A DNA stretch of 64,000 nucleotides, taken from Flavobacterium aquaticum (lineage in GTDB: Bacteria; Bacteroidota; Bacteroidia; Flavobacteriales; Flavobacteriaceae). The position numbers and the translations under genes are program-made. Of the stretch, positions 18,396 to 26,764 are shown piece by piece (the stretch's first letter is position 1; the number at the start of each line of letters is the position of its first letter). The notes under the pieces were generated by a model. That model ran no database searches. It saw only the letters and a program-made list of their open reading frames with translations, and was not told the DNA's origin. The stretch is from the NCBI RefSeq assembly GCF_003259835.1, contig NZ_QLMI01000002.1:62001-126000 (forward strand), given 5' to 3'.

Positions 18396-20696
18396 TTAAT
18401 GATCGTGAGCTTCTCCTTCAATATGATTATGCTCTTCTATTTTATGATTCTCTTTTTTATCTTTAATTTTAAATCGCAATCCAGCATAATACATGGCACC
18501 AAAAGTGGGACCGTATATCATACTACTATCAAAATAAGTACCAAAAGGGTTTTCATTTTGAATAATTCCGTTTGTTTGTTTGTAATTTGTCATGTTCTCT
18601 CCTCCCACATACACTTCAAAAACACTTGAAAACGTTCTAGTAATTTGAGCATTTAATGTTCCGAAAGCGGGAGCATATTCATCCAAACGATATTGTACTG
18701 GATTTGATTGCGTATAAGGTAAACGTTGTTCGCCTAACCAATTATATGTTACATCAAACTTCCATTGTTGTCCTTTGTCTTTGATATGTGTTTCGTAGGC
18801 TAAATTTCCAAAAACTCTATGTTTTGCTTGCAATGCCTTTTCCAATTGTCCTCTTGTGAATTGCGTTTGAACATCGTAATATTTGTAAGCCGTTTTAAAC
18901 GTCAAATGTGTCATCAAATCAATAGAAAATTCCGCTTGAAATGAATTCGCAAAACTGTTTCCGTTTAAGTTATAAAACAATACTTCTTGTGGTGAATGAT
19001 CCACATCAACAACAGCTTGATTTTGGAAATCTGTTCTGTAGTAATCTAAAATTACCTCAGCATCTTTTCCTGCCAATTTGAATTTTTGGATAAAACTTAA
19101 ACCGTAATTCCATGCGATTTCTGGGTTTAATCCGTATAATTTTCCATCCGTATTCAAGATTGAGAAATTTCTGTTAGATGCGAATAACTGTTGGTTTTCA
19201 GCAAAAATATTAGCAGCACGTTTTCCTCTTCCAGCTGAAGCTCTAATTACAGCTTCTTTCCAAGGATTGTAACGAATATGTAATCTTGGCGTGATAAAAG
19301 TTCCTAAACGATTATGATTATCTACACGTGCTCCAGCCACTAAACTGAAATTATCGGTATTGTCATACGTGTATTCAAAAAAAGCACCAACTGAGTTATC
19401 AATTCTTGAAAAATCACGACTAAAATTCACTGCTACGAATTCATTATAATCGTCGTAAGTAAAATTCAAACCAGTTGTGAATTTATTTTTGGTATTGTTA
19501 ATAATCGAATTGAATAATAAATTCGAGTAAAAACTTTTTTGATGAATGTCATACTGACTCAAACCAAAATACGAATCTTGTTTGTGCGATTGAAACGAAT
19601 TCTGAAATCCAAAACTTTGATACGGCATATCTGGAAAAACGTAACCTGTCTTGTTTGAAATCTCAATTTTCTCGGTGTTGATTTCGCTTCCCCAAGCGTT
19701 CATTGTTAATCTATCTGTATCGGGATTAAAGTCCATTTCTCCCGCTTGCTTTTCATCGTTCATGTAGCGAACATTTAAAAAACTCACCAATCCTTTTTCA
19801 GCGTCAGCATACTGCCAACGATTTAAAATATTGACTTGTTTTCCAATTGGACCATCTAAAAATCCGTCGTTGTTCATATCATTTTTTCCCACACGAGTAT
19901 TTCCGTGCAAAAACAAAGTAGAACTCAATTTATCAGTAAATTTATTATTAAAATGCGTGTTGATTTCATAACGTTCATCTTGAGAAGCATAAGCATTTAA
20001 GAAAAACGGTATATCATTAGCTGGTTTTAAAACTTCATAATTGATTTGCCCTGAAATACTTTCATAACCGTTAATTACACTTCCTGCACCTTTGGTAATT
20101 TGGATACTTTCCACCCAAGTTCCAGGCACAAAAGATAAACCATAAGCTTGTGAAGCACCACGAACCGAAGGAATATTCTCTTCCGCAATTAAAATATACG
20201 GGCTTGTTAATCCCAACATTTTAATTTGACGATTTCCAGTAACGGCATCCGAAAAATTCACATCGATGGATGGATTCGTGCTAAAACTTTCCGACAAATT
20301 ACAACAAGCCGCTTTAAGCAACTCTTTTTGTCCCATTACTTGAATGTTTTGGACTTTATATAAAGAATGCTCGGTTCCTTTTTTTGTTTTAGAAACTACG
20401 ACTTCTTTTAATGTATTTACTTCTTTTAAAACTACTGAAATTGTATTTGAAGTAACTTCGATTTTCTTAGTTTCAAATCCAATGTAACTCACTACTAAAA
20501 AAATAGTTTCGGGAGATTTTTTTATGGAGAAATTCCCATTTTCATCTGTTGTGGTTCCAATAGCGGTATTGAACCAAAACACATTAGCTCCTAATAAAGG
20601 TTGATTATTTTCGTCTTTTACTGTTCCTTTTATAGTTTCTTGTGAATAAATAAATTGAGAAACAAAGAATAGCAAAAAAGCTATATTTTTAAACAT
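18396..20696 (-). CDS. TonB-dependent receptor with carboxypeptidase-like domain, His-rich tail
   Basis: Outer-membrane active transporter (766 aa). A signal peptide (to about 18) is followed by a CarboxypepD_reg-like beta-sandwich (about 20-95, KGTVKDENNQPLLGANVFW). The plug domain is next (about 105-230), containing an AACCNLSESFSTNPSIDV segment with a Cys pair. A 22-strand-type barrel continues to the C-terminus. The last 20 residues are His-rich (EEHNHIEGEAHDH), which suggests metal binding. Downstream by 21 nt is a secreted HMA protein and upstream a Cys-rich protein, so uptake or sensing of a metal, perhaps copper, is the best guess. Substrate unproven. Confidence 0.92.
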   Translation of the reverse strand: MFKNIAFLLFFVSQFIYSQETIKGTVKDENNQPLLGANVFWFNTAIGTTTDENGNFSIKKSPETIFLVVSYIGFETKKIEVTSNTISVVLKEVNTLKEVVVSKTKKGTEHSLYKVQNIQVMGQKELLKAACCNLSESFSTNPSIDVNFSDAVTGNRQIKMLGLTSPYILIAEENIPSVRGASQAYGLSFVPGTWVESIQITKGAGSVINGYESISGQINYEVLKPANDIPFFLNAYASQDERYEINTHFNNKFTDKLSSTLFLHGNTRVGKNDMNNDGFLDGPIGKQVNILNRWQYADAEKGLVSFLNVRYMNDEKQAGEMDFNPDTDRLTMNAWGSEINTEKIEISNKTGYVFPDMPYQSFGFQNSFQSHKQDSYFGLSQYDIHQKSFYSNLLFNSIINNTKNKFTTGLNFTYDDYNEFVAVNFSRDFSRIDNSVGAFFEYTYDNTDNFSLVAGARVDNHNRLGTFITPRLHIRYNPWKEAVIRASAGRGKRAANIFAENQQLFASNRNFSILNTDGKLYGLNPEIAWNYGLSFIQKFKLAGKDAEVILDYYRTDFQNQAVVDVDHSPQEVLFYNLNGNSFANSFQAEFSIDLMTHLTFKTAYKYYDVQTQFTRGQLEKALQAKHRVFGNLAYETHIKDKGQQWKFDVTYNWLGEQRLPYTQSNPVQYRLDEYAPAFGTLNAQITRTFSSVFEVYVGGENMTNYKQTNGIIQNENPFGTYFDSSMIYGPTFGAMYYAGLRFKIKDKKENHKIEEHNHIEGEAHDH

Positions 20697-20752
20697 AATA
20701 AGGTTATTTATTGTTATTAATTCTTTGATTTACAGAATAAAAAACAATAAAC

Positions 20753-21160
20753 TTATGCGTAAAAAACCAATTGACAATAGAGTTTGTAGAGTGGTGGCGC
20801 GTGAGAATCGCAATAAAAAGTCACTTCATTTGAAACGAATTTTTCTGATTCAAATGCAACGAAATTTGGTTTCCAATTAGCTGTAAAAACAGTTGGTTCT
20901 AAATCTAATTGAAAGGTTTTAACCAATATATCATCGGTCTTTTTTTCAACTTTGATTAATTTGTTGGAACAACAAGAATCATGTGAATCTGCTGTTGCGC
21001 AACAAGATTTTACATCCTCAACACAAGGTTCCTCTTCTTGATATTGAAAGGAAACCGATGCAATTTCATCTTTACAATAATGCACAGCAAAACTCAACCC
21101 TAAATTGGCAAGCAATACTAAGGAAGCTAAAACGATACTTATGTGTTTTCTGAAATTCAT
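20753..21160 (-). CDS. HYC_CC_PP-type small Cys-rich secreted protein
   Basis: Protein of 135 aa with a signal peptide (MNFRKHISIVLASLVLLANL). It carries the motifs HYC (FAVHYCKDE), a CC-rich centre (CVEDVKSCCATADSHDSCCS) and a PP motif near the end (SHAPPLYKLYC), matching the HYC_CC_PP family known from Bacteroidota. I chose the ATG at 21160; a longer reading from 21217 would overlap the MBL gene and run through the likely promoter at 21166-21173. It heads the operon with the TonB receptor and HMA protein. The clustered Cys and His suggest metal binding. Function unproven. Confidence 0.85.
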   Translation of the reverse strand: MNFRKHISIVLASLVLLANLGLSFAVHYCKDEIASVSFQYQEEEPCVEDVKSCCATADSHDSCCSNKLIKVEKKTDDILVKTFQLDLEPTVFTANWKPNFVAFESEKFVSNEVTFYCDSHAPPLYKLYCQLVFYA

Positions 21161-21165
21161 CGGAA

Positions 21166-21173
21166 CAAAAGTA
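21166..21173 (-). promoter_or_regulatory. Likely -7 element of the metal-module operon
   Basis: The minus strand reads TACTTTTG (TAnnTTTG), only 6 nt before the ATG at 21160. The transcript would be leaderless or nearly so. Confidence 0.45.
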
Positions 21174-21206
21174 GGAAATTGAATTTTAATTTGCGTTAAT
21201 TTTGTT

Positions 21207-22562
21207 CTAAATTTCAATGACTTGACCTAAAAATGGCACTTGAGCGTCAAAACCATATTGTTCTTGTATTTTTAAACGCAATTCATCGGCTGCTTCATTT
21301 TCACCGTGAACTAGGAATACTTTTTTAGGTTTAGTTTCCAATTCGGATAACCAATTCAGTAAATCTTTTTGGTCGCCATGAGCGGATAAACTTTCGATTA
21401 AAAGAATATTTGCTACAACGGGATAATAATTTCCATAGATTTTAATTTCTTGAGCTCCTTCTAATAATTTTCTACCACGGGTTCCTTCTGCTTGATAACC
21501 AACTAAAGTTACAGTGGTTTCAGGTTTATCAATTAATCGCTCTAAATACGACAGAACTCTTCCTCCTGTAATCATTCCGCTTGCTGCGATGACTACTTTT
21601 GGTTTTTTATCATAAACGGCATTCATGCTATCTTTGTAATCGGAAATTAGAGTGAAAACTTTGCACATTTCATCGCAATCTTCAATGGAAAGTTTATGCC
21701 AAGCATGATTATCTTGAAAAACATCTAAAACGCTAATTCCCATTGGTGTATCGATGATATAAGGCATACTTGGAATACGTTCTTCTTTTTTCAATTGCCA
21801 AATCAAGTACATCATCGTTTGTACTCGTTCCACTGCAAAACTTGGAATTACAACGGTTCCGCCTTTGTTGAACGTATTGTTGATGATGGTTTCCAATTCA
21901 AACAAAGCATCTGTTTGTGGATGAAGACGATTTCCATAGGTACTTTCTAAAAAAACATAATCAGCTTTCTTCGGTTTTTGAGGTGGAAACATTAGTACGT
22001 CATCGTCTTGACCAATATCTCCAGAAAAAACCAAAACTTTTCCATCAATCGTTAATTCAATCGAGCAAGCGCCTAAAATATGACTTGCATAAAAGAATTT
22101 GAATGAAACATCATCATCCAATTTCACGTCCAAATCTTTATCAACCACTCGAAACTTCGGAATTACAGCATCGACTTCGGATTCTGTGTATAAAGGTTCG
22201 GCTGGATCGTGTTTTGAAAAGTGTTCTTCATTGGCTTTTTTAGCTTCTTCTTCCTGAATTTTCGCACTATCGTATAAAATCAATCGCGAAATTTCTTTCG
22301 TTGGTCGGGTGCAGAAAATTTTTCCGTTAAACCCTTCATTTACCAATTTGGGCAACCAACCACAATGATCTAAATGTCCGTGTGTAAGAATTACAAAATC
22401 AATCGTTTCAGGTAAAATGGAAAGTGGCTCCCGATTTAATTCGCGCAACGATTTGATACCTTGGAACATTCCGCAATCAATTAAAATTCGAAGATTATTG
22501 TGTTCGATTAACGTTTTGGAACCTGTTACAGTTCCGGCACCGCCTAAAAAATGAATTTTCAT
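21207..22562 (-). CDS. Beta-CASP metallo-beta-lactamase-fold RNase-like protein
   Basis: Protein of 451 aa of the MBL/beta-CASP group (CPSF73/Ysh1-like). It has the zinc motif THGHLDHCGW, further ligand strands SGDIGQ and SASHILGACS-type segments, the beta-CASP signature VIAASGMITGGRVLSYLERL, and the C-terminal SAHGDQKDL and HGENEA motifs of the RNA-specificity domain. Such proteins are endo- and 5' exoribonucleases acting in the cytoplasm. It follows the ATP-cone/nuclease gene by 10 nt. It is distinct from RNase J (shorter, Ysh1-type architecture). The exact substrate is unknown. Confidence 0.92.
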   Translation of the reverse strand: MKIHFLGGAGTVTGSKTLIEHNNLRILIDCGMFQGIKSLRELNREPLSILPETIDFVILTHGHLDHCGWLPKLVNEGFNGKIFCTRPTKEISRLILYDSAKIQEEEAKKANEEHFSKHDPAEPLYTESEVDAVIPKFRVVDKDLDVKLDDDVSFKFFYASHILGACSIELTIDGKVLVFSGDIGQDDDVLMFPPQKPKKADYVFLESTYGNRLHPQTDALFELETIINNTFNKGGTVVIPSFAVERVQTMMYLIWQLKKEERIPSMPYIIDTPMGISVLDVFQDNHAWHKLSIEDCDEMCKVFTLISDYKDSMNAVYDKKPKVVIAASGMITGGRVLSYLERLIDKPETTVTLVGYQAEGTRGRKLLEGAQEIKIYGNYYPVVANILLIESLSAHGDQKDLLNWLSELETKPKKVFLVHGENEAADELRLKIQEQYGFDAQVPFLGQVIEI

Positions 22563-22572
22563 GATTTTGCTT

Positions 22573-23397
22573 TTAATTGGTTAATTGATTGGCTTCTTTC
22601 AGTACGTTTTTAATTCGATTATGACTTAACTCAATGGTTTTCAAATAATCAGAATACAGAATTAAATCTTTTATAGTGATACAATCTAAAATAAGTAATT
22701 GGTCTTTTTCTGCCTTCGTTAAAGTCGTCAAACAAGTTATAGGATAGACTCGATAACGATCAACCAATTCTTTGATGCCATTTTTTTGCGGATAATCCCA
22801 ACTCAACATACTCAAACCCGAACATTCTCCAAACTGAATGGCATCTGTAGTAAACTTGTTATTGGTTACAATGATACATTTTGAAATATTTCGCTTCGCC
22901 GAAAACAAATCGTACTTTTTATCTTTCAAATCATTAAATCGAGAGAGGATATACATTGGAACTTTTACATCACTTTTTGCATCTTGACCAGAGTGAAATT
23001 TACATTCAATCATGGAAACCACATCGTTTTTGAGAAGCAAAATATCAATCTCGTGTGAAATACATTTACCAGTAAGCGTAACACTAACTTTTGTTTTATA
23101 ATTCTGTTCTTGCATTACTTTTGCCATGAACTTTTCAAAGAAAAATCCGGCTGGACCAAGACCTAACAAAGCGGTTCTCAGATTGTAGCGAGCAGCATGA
23201 ACATTGGAAATGTTTTTCAGTAATTGATAAGCACGCTTGTAGATTTTTTTTGAAGAAATGCCTTCATACATTTCGCTTTCAATTTCTTTAACGATGGTTT
23301 CAGCCATAGCTTTGTCAGCTCCTGATTTTCGAAGCGAATTGATTAATTTTTGTTCGTCGTAATGAACTAGCTCACCGGAATATTTAGTAACTTTCAT
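22573..23397 (-). CDS. ATP-cone domain fused to a PD-(D/E)XK (Mrr-like) endonuclease
   Basis: Protein of 274 aa. The N-terminal 90 residues form an ATP-cone (VTKYSGELVHYDEQKLINSL, VHAARYNLRTALLGLG), the nucleotide-binding module usually found in ribonucleotide reductase and NrdR. The following region has the nuclease core HEIDILL-x7-MIECKFH, that is D-(x)n-ExK of the PD-(D/E)XK/Mrr type. The C-terminus is helical. There is no methylase nearby, so it is not an ordinary restriction system. It is directly upstream of the beta-CASP gene and probably co-transcribed. The combination suggests a nucleotide-controlled nuclease; role unknown. Confidence 0.85.
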   Translation of the reverse strand: MKVTKYSGELVHYDEQKLINSLRKSGADKAMAETIVKEIESEMYEGISSKKIYKRAYQLLKNISNVHAARYNLRTALLGLGPAGFFFEKFMAKVMQEQNYKTKVSVTLTGKCISHEIDILLLKNDVVSMIECKFHSGQDAKSDVKVPMYILSRFNDLKDKKYDLFSAKRNISKCIIVTNNKFTTDAIQFGECSGLSMLSWDYPQKNGIKELVDRYRVYPITCLTTLTKAEKDQLLILDCITIKDLILYSDYLKTIELSHNRIKNVLKEANQLTN

Positions 23398-23430
23398 TTC
23401 GCTATAAATAACACCTAAAGGTACGAAAAT

Positions 23431-23874
23431 TTAGCGAGAAATTTGCTGATAATAAAAAGCTGGGATAAAAAGCACTAAAAAAAGTGGTTGAATTAAAAAT
23501 CGTCGGATGTAGAATAAAATCAAATAATCAGGTTCTTCTGAAAAATGAAGCAATCCAAAGAAAACGATAACCAAAACCACAAACAAGACAAGAAAAAGAT
23601 AACCTGAAAAAATCATTAAATTCCTTTCATTAAAAAGCAATAGAATGATAATTAGTGAGAAAAATGTGTTTACCGCATATCGTAAAAACAGATTTCCAAA
23701 AAGCAAATAACAATTCAAATCGGGTAATGGTTTATTTTGATAATCTGTCTTAAAAAAGGACAGAAAAGGATCGTAAAACAAATTATCTTCGAAGGCTCTG
23801 ACTAAAATTAACCCTAACAAAGCCAATCCTATGAAGAAAAGTCTTTTCTTATTTTGTAGTAGTTCTTTTAACAT
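23431..23874 (-). CDS. Exosortase F system-associated membrane protein
   Basis: Integral membrane protein of 147 aa with four or five hydrophobic helices (LFFIGLALLGLILV, YAVNTFFSLIIILLLF, and others) and the conserved EDNLFYDPF segment. It matches the small partner protein that always follows exosortase XrtF in Flavobacteriaceae. Its first 26 nt overlap the end of the exosortase gene, so translation is coupled. Role in sorting is unknown. Confidence 0.88.
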   Translation of the reverse strand: MLKELLQNKKRLFFIGLALLGLILVRAFEDNLFYDPFLSFFKTDYQNKPLPDLNCYLLFGNLFLRYAVNTFFSLIIILLLFNERNLMIFSGYLFLVLFVVLVIVFFGLLHFSEEPDYLILFYIRRFLIQPLFLVLFIPAFYYQQISR

Positions 23875-24406
23875 AGCCCGAAAATTTGGTTACCCATAAA
23901 ATCCACAAAATAAAAACGACTCCATAAATGAAAAGCGGAAAAATTGTTCCGTGCAAAAGCTCTTCGTATTTTGGATAATAATAAAGTGCAAAAGACAATA
24001 ATGCAATTCGAATCACATTTAAAACGTGAATCAAAACAACTCCAAAAACAATAAAAAGCAATGTTTTTTTCCATTGAGTTGAAAATGCGAACACAAAAGC
24101 AGCAAATAAAATCATTACACTAACGGCATTACATCCTTCAATTACTCTTGCTACATATTTTTCTTTGAATAAAATTTTCAAAGATGGTTCTTCAGAATGT
24201 TTTATGGATTGAGCAGCATCGGTAAATAGTAACATAAATTGCTTTGTTTGATGTGCAACAACTTCTGTAAAGCAATCTACTTCATTTTTTTCTACATCAT
24301 ATTGCTCCAAATACATTTTGTATACAAATGCAAAAACCACATAAAAAAGTAAAAACTTAATTAAAAAGGTAAAAAAAGGTTTGTATTGACTTATCGTATT
24401 TTCCAA
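23849..24406 (-). CDS. xrtF: Exosortase F (XrtF)
   Basis: Membrane cysteine transpeptidase-like enzyme (185 aa) that processes proteins with C-terminal sorting tags. The catalytic triad is visible: Cys in VIEGCNAVSV, Arg in NVIRIALL and His in LLHGTIFPLFIY, each in or near a membrane helix. I chose the TTG at 24406 (LENTISQYKPFF): no ATG lies in the first 50 codons, a -7 element (24422-24429) lies just upstream, and a longer reading to 24517 would cross this promoter and overlap the divergent GAF gene. The overlap with the downstream partner gene is typical of the locus. Confidence 0.88.
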   Translation of the reverse strand: MENTISQYKPFFTFLIKFLLFYVVFAFVYKMYLEQYDVEKNEVDCFTEVVAHQTKQFMLLFTDAAQSIKHSEEPSLKILFKEKYVARVIEGCNAVSVMILFAAFVFAFSTQWKKTLLFIVFGVVLIHVLNVIRIALLSFALYYYPKYEELLHGTIFPLFIYGVVFILWILWVTKFSGYVKRTTTK

Positions 24407-24421
24407 AATATAGATTTTTAA

Positions 24422-24429
24422 CAAAAATA
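24422..24429 (-). promoter_or_regulatory. Likely -7 element of the xrtF promoter
   Basis: The minus strand reads TATTTTTG (TAnnTTTG), 16 nt before the TTG start at 24406. It lies back to back with the GAF-gene element at 24456-24463. Confidence 0.5.
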
Positions 24430-24455
24430 TAGATTTTTTAATACGAAGGAATAAA

Positions 24456-24463
24456 TACTTTTG
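24456..24463 (+). promoter_or_regulatory. Likely -7 element of the GAF/fRMsr gene
   Basis: TACTTTTG matches TAnnTTTG and lies 16 nt before the ATG at 24480. Confidence 0.55.
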
Positions 24464-24479
24464 CAAAAAAAATACAATT

Positions 24480-24935
24480 ATGACATTTGAAGAATTAAAA
24501 CCGATTGTTTCGAGCATTATTGAAAAAGAAAATGCTACTCGCGATGAAAAGCTTAAAGAAATTTGCCAATTACTAAGTGATAACGTAAGTTATTATGATT
24601 GGGTAGGATTTTATTTTGCTAATCACGAAGCTAGAACTTTGCATTTAGGTCCGTATGTAGGAGCTGAAACTGACCATACCGTAATTCCGTTTGGAAAAGG
24701 AATTTGCGGACAAGTAGCCGAATCGAATACTAATTTTGTAGTTCCTGATGTGAAAGCGCAAGACAATTACATTGCTTGTAGTTTTACAGTAAAATCTGAG
24801 ATTGTAGTTCCATTATTCGTTAACGGAATTAATATTGGACAAATCGACATCGATTCTCACATTATAGACCCTTTTACAGAAGAAGACGAACGCTTTTTAG
24901 AATTTGTAAATGAGCAAGTTTCAAAATTATTTTAA
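24480..24935 (+). CDS. GAF domain protein, free methionine-R-sulfoxide reductase type
   Basis: Cytoplasmic single-domain GAF protein (151 aa). It carries the fRMsr hallmarks YDWVGFYF, FGKGICGQVAES, NFVVPDV and YIACSFTVKSEIVVPL, followed by IGQIDIDSH and FTEEDERFLE. The Cys of GICG and of IACS correspond to resolving and catalytic Cys of the E. coli enzyme; a third Cys used there is absent. The enzyme reduces free methionine-R-sulfoxide with thioredoxin. It is divergent from xrtF, an arrangement I recall as common in Flavobacterium. Family call is firm, activity likely. Confidence 0.88.
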   Translation: MTFEELKPIVSSIIEKENATRDEKLKEICQLLSDNVSYYDWVGFYFANHEARTLHLGPYVGAETDHTVIPFGKGICGQVAESNTNFVVPDVKAQDNYIACSFTVKSEIVVPLFVNGINIGQIDIDSHIIDPFTEEDERFLEFVNEQVSKLF

Positions 24936-24963
24936 GTTATAAATAAAGTTTGCCTCTTTTTTA

Positions 24964-24971
24964 TACATTTG
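24964..24971 (+). promoter_or_regulatory. Likely -7 element of the antiporter gene
   Basis: TACATTTG matches TAnnTTTG and lies 33 nt before the ATG at 25005. The nearest TTTG (24949-24952) is only 11 nt upstream. Confidence 0.5.
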
Positions 24972-25004
24972 TCGTGATTATAACCAACACGACTCTCTAC
25001 ATTT

Positions 25005-26237
25005 ATGGAATTTAACGTCCCAAGTTTAGAACTTCCTTTCTTTGCTAATTTATTGCTATTATTAGTACTAGCAAGATTTTTTGGCGAAATCATGGAGCGT
25101 TTTAAACAACCTGCTATGATAGGTGAAATTTTAGCTGGTGTTCTTTTAGGACCAACGATTTTAAATTTTATTCATCGTACCGAAGAATTAAAAGTAATTT
25201 CTGAGTTAGGAGTTTTTTTATTGGTTATCATAGCAGGTCTAGAAATAAATTTAGATGAAATCGTGAAATCGATGAAGGGTCGAAATATTGTGATTTCACT
25301 TTTAGCTTTTTTTATCCCTATTGTTTCAGGTTTTTTCGTAGGAAGGTATTTTGAGTTGGATGTAATGACGACCATCTTCATTGGATTATGTGTCGCTATT
25401 ACCGCTTTACCCGTGAGTATTCGAATTCTGATGGATTTAGGCAAACTAAATTCTTCTGTAGGGCAAAAAATTATTTCTGTTGCTATTTTTGATGATGTTA
25501 TTGCGCTAACAATTTTAGGAATTTTATTAGACATTAAAGATGTTGAACAAACATTTGCAAACATTACTAATGCTACATTAATAACCCTTTTAAAACTAAG
25601 TTGCTTCTTAATTTTAGTAATTGCCACCTATCGCGTTATTAGAAACGTATCTAGAGAAGAAAATTTAATAGAAAACAAACTAAACAAAATACTTTCTGTA
25701 CTAAAAGGAAAAGAATCGCTTTTTGCTGTTTTCTTTGTGTTTATTTTAATTTTTGCCACCATTACAGAGAGTATAGGATTGCATTTTATTATTGGTGCTT
25801 TTTTTGCTTCCATGCTAATTTCAAAAGAATTGGTTGGCGAAAAACATTTAAACACATTTCACAACACCACAAATAGTATGGCAATGGGATTCTTAGCTCC
25901 AATTTTCTTTGCAGGAATAGGATTGGAATTTCAGTTTTCGTCAATTCAAAATTATCCTTTATTATTTGCCATAATTGCCGTTTCTTTCTTATCGAAAATT
26001 ATTGGTGGATATGCTGGAGGCCGTTTTGCACGATTAGATCATAAAATTTCGCTTGCATTAGGTTTTGGATTAAACGCAAGAGGGATAATGGAATTAGTAA
26101 TTGCTAACATTGCTTACAAAGCCGGAATTATCAATACCGAAATTTTCTCGATGTTAGTTATTATGGGACTTATTACCACATTAGCGACTCCTCTTTTATT
26201 AAAAAGAGCCTTTAAATCGATTGATAAAGTTGCTTAA
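25005..26237 (+). CDS. Cation:proton antiporter, CPA2 (Kef/NapA) family
   Basis: Inner-membrane antiporter of 410 aa with about 12-13 helices and no RCK/TrkA-N domain, so it is not a full KefB/C. It shows QPAMIGEILAGVLLGPTIL, SELGVFLLVIIAGLEINL and the ion-binding helix ISVAIFDDVIALTILG with the Asp pair. The Arg-containing LALGFGLNARGIMELVI near the C-terminus is typical. It exchanges Na+ or K+ for H+. It stands alone between the fRMsr gene and rpsO. Ion choice cannot be told from the sequence. Confidence 0.9.
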   Translation: MEFNVPSLELPFFANLLLLLVLARFFGEIMERFKQPAMIGEILAGVLLGPTILNFIHRTEELKVISELGVFLLVIIAGLEINLDEIVKSMKGRNIVISLLAFFIPIVSGFFVGRYFELDVMTTIFIGLCVAITALPVSIRILMDLGKLNSSVGQKIISVAIFDDVIALTILGILLDIKDVEQTFANITNATLITLLKLSCFLILVIATYRVIRNVSREENLIENKLNKILSVLKGKESLFAVFFVFILIFATITESIGLHFIIGAFFASMLISKELVGEKHLNTFHNTTNSMAMGFLAPIFFAGIGLEFQFSSIQNYPLLFAIIAVSFLSKIIGGYAGGRFARLDHKISLALGFGLNARGIMELVIANIAYKAGIINTEIFSMLVIMGLITTLATPLLLKRAFKSIDKVA

Positions 26238-26256
26238 GTTTTAAATTCGGGAAAAT

Positions 26257-26291
26257 AATTCATAATTTATAATTCATAATTCACAATTATT
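26257..26291. repeat. Five tandem degenerate heptamers before the rpsO promoter
   Basis: AATTCAT, AATTTAT, AATTCAT, AATTCAC and AATTATT follow in exact 7-nt register, ending 2 nt before the rpsO -7 element. The array occupies the place where a -33 element would be. Confidence 0.7.
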
Positions 26292-26293
26292 TT

Positions 26294-26301
26294 TATCTTT
26301 G
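26294..26301 (+). promoter_or_regulatory. Likely -7 element of the rpsO promoter
   Basis: TATCTTTG matches TAnnTTTG. No TTTG is found at -33; the heptamer array lies there instead. The leader would be about 50 nt. Confidence 0.55.
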
Positions 26302-26357
26302 CACCCGAATTGCAACCATACAATTCATACATAAAAATCATTTAAAATAATATTGGC

Positions 26358-26627
26358 ATGTACTTGACAAAAGAAACGAAAGCTGAAATCTTCGCTAAAC
26401 ACGGAGGAAAAGCTGAAAACACTGGATCTGCTGAAGGGCAAATCGCATTATTTACATTTAGAATTTCTCACTTAACTGAGCACTTGAAAAAAAATCGTCA
26501 TGATTTTAACACTGAGCGTTCGTTAGTACTTTTAGTAGGTAAAAGAAGAAGTCTTCTTGACTACTTAAAAAAGAAAGATATCAACAGATATCGTGAGATT
26601 ATTAAAGAATTAGGTATTAGAAAATAA
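26358..26627 (+). CDS. rpsO: 30S ribosomal protein S15
   Basis: Ribosomal protein of 89 aa that binds 16S rRNA in the platform and organises S6/S18 assembly. The family signature is complete: GSAEGQIALFTFRISHLTEHLK, KNRHDF and the LVGKRRSLLDYLKKKD motif. Length is normal. It has its own promoter and a strong terminator, so in this genome pnp, which follows, is not simply read through from rpsO as in E. coli. Confidence 0.97.
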   Translation: MYLTKETKAEIFAKHGGKAENTGSAEGQIALFTFRISHLTEHLKKNRHDFNTERSLVLLVGKRRSLLDYLKKKDINRYREIIKELGIRK

Positions 26628-26633
26628 TCAACT

Positions 26634-26656
26634 AAAGGGGCTTCGTGCCCCTTTTT
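26634..26656 (+). terminator. Rho-independent terminator after rpsO
   Basis: AAAGGGGC and GCCCCTTT form an 8-bp stem around the 5-nt loop TTCGT, followed by T residues. Confidence 0.92.
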
Positions 26657-26764
26657 GTTTTATTTATATTGACAGAAAAAGTTTGGTTTTTCATTGGGTT
26701 ACAAACAACTACACACACAACAACAACACAACTGACCCTTTGTTTAATTTAGAATTAAAAATTT

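Noticed and set aside
22573-23397. Restriction-modification system
   Set aside because: A nuclease motif is present, but there is no methyltransferase or specificity gene nearby.
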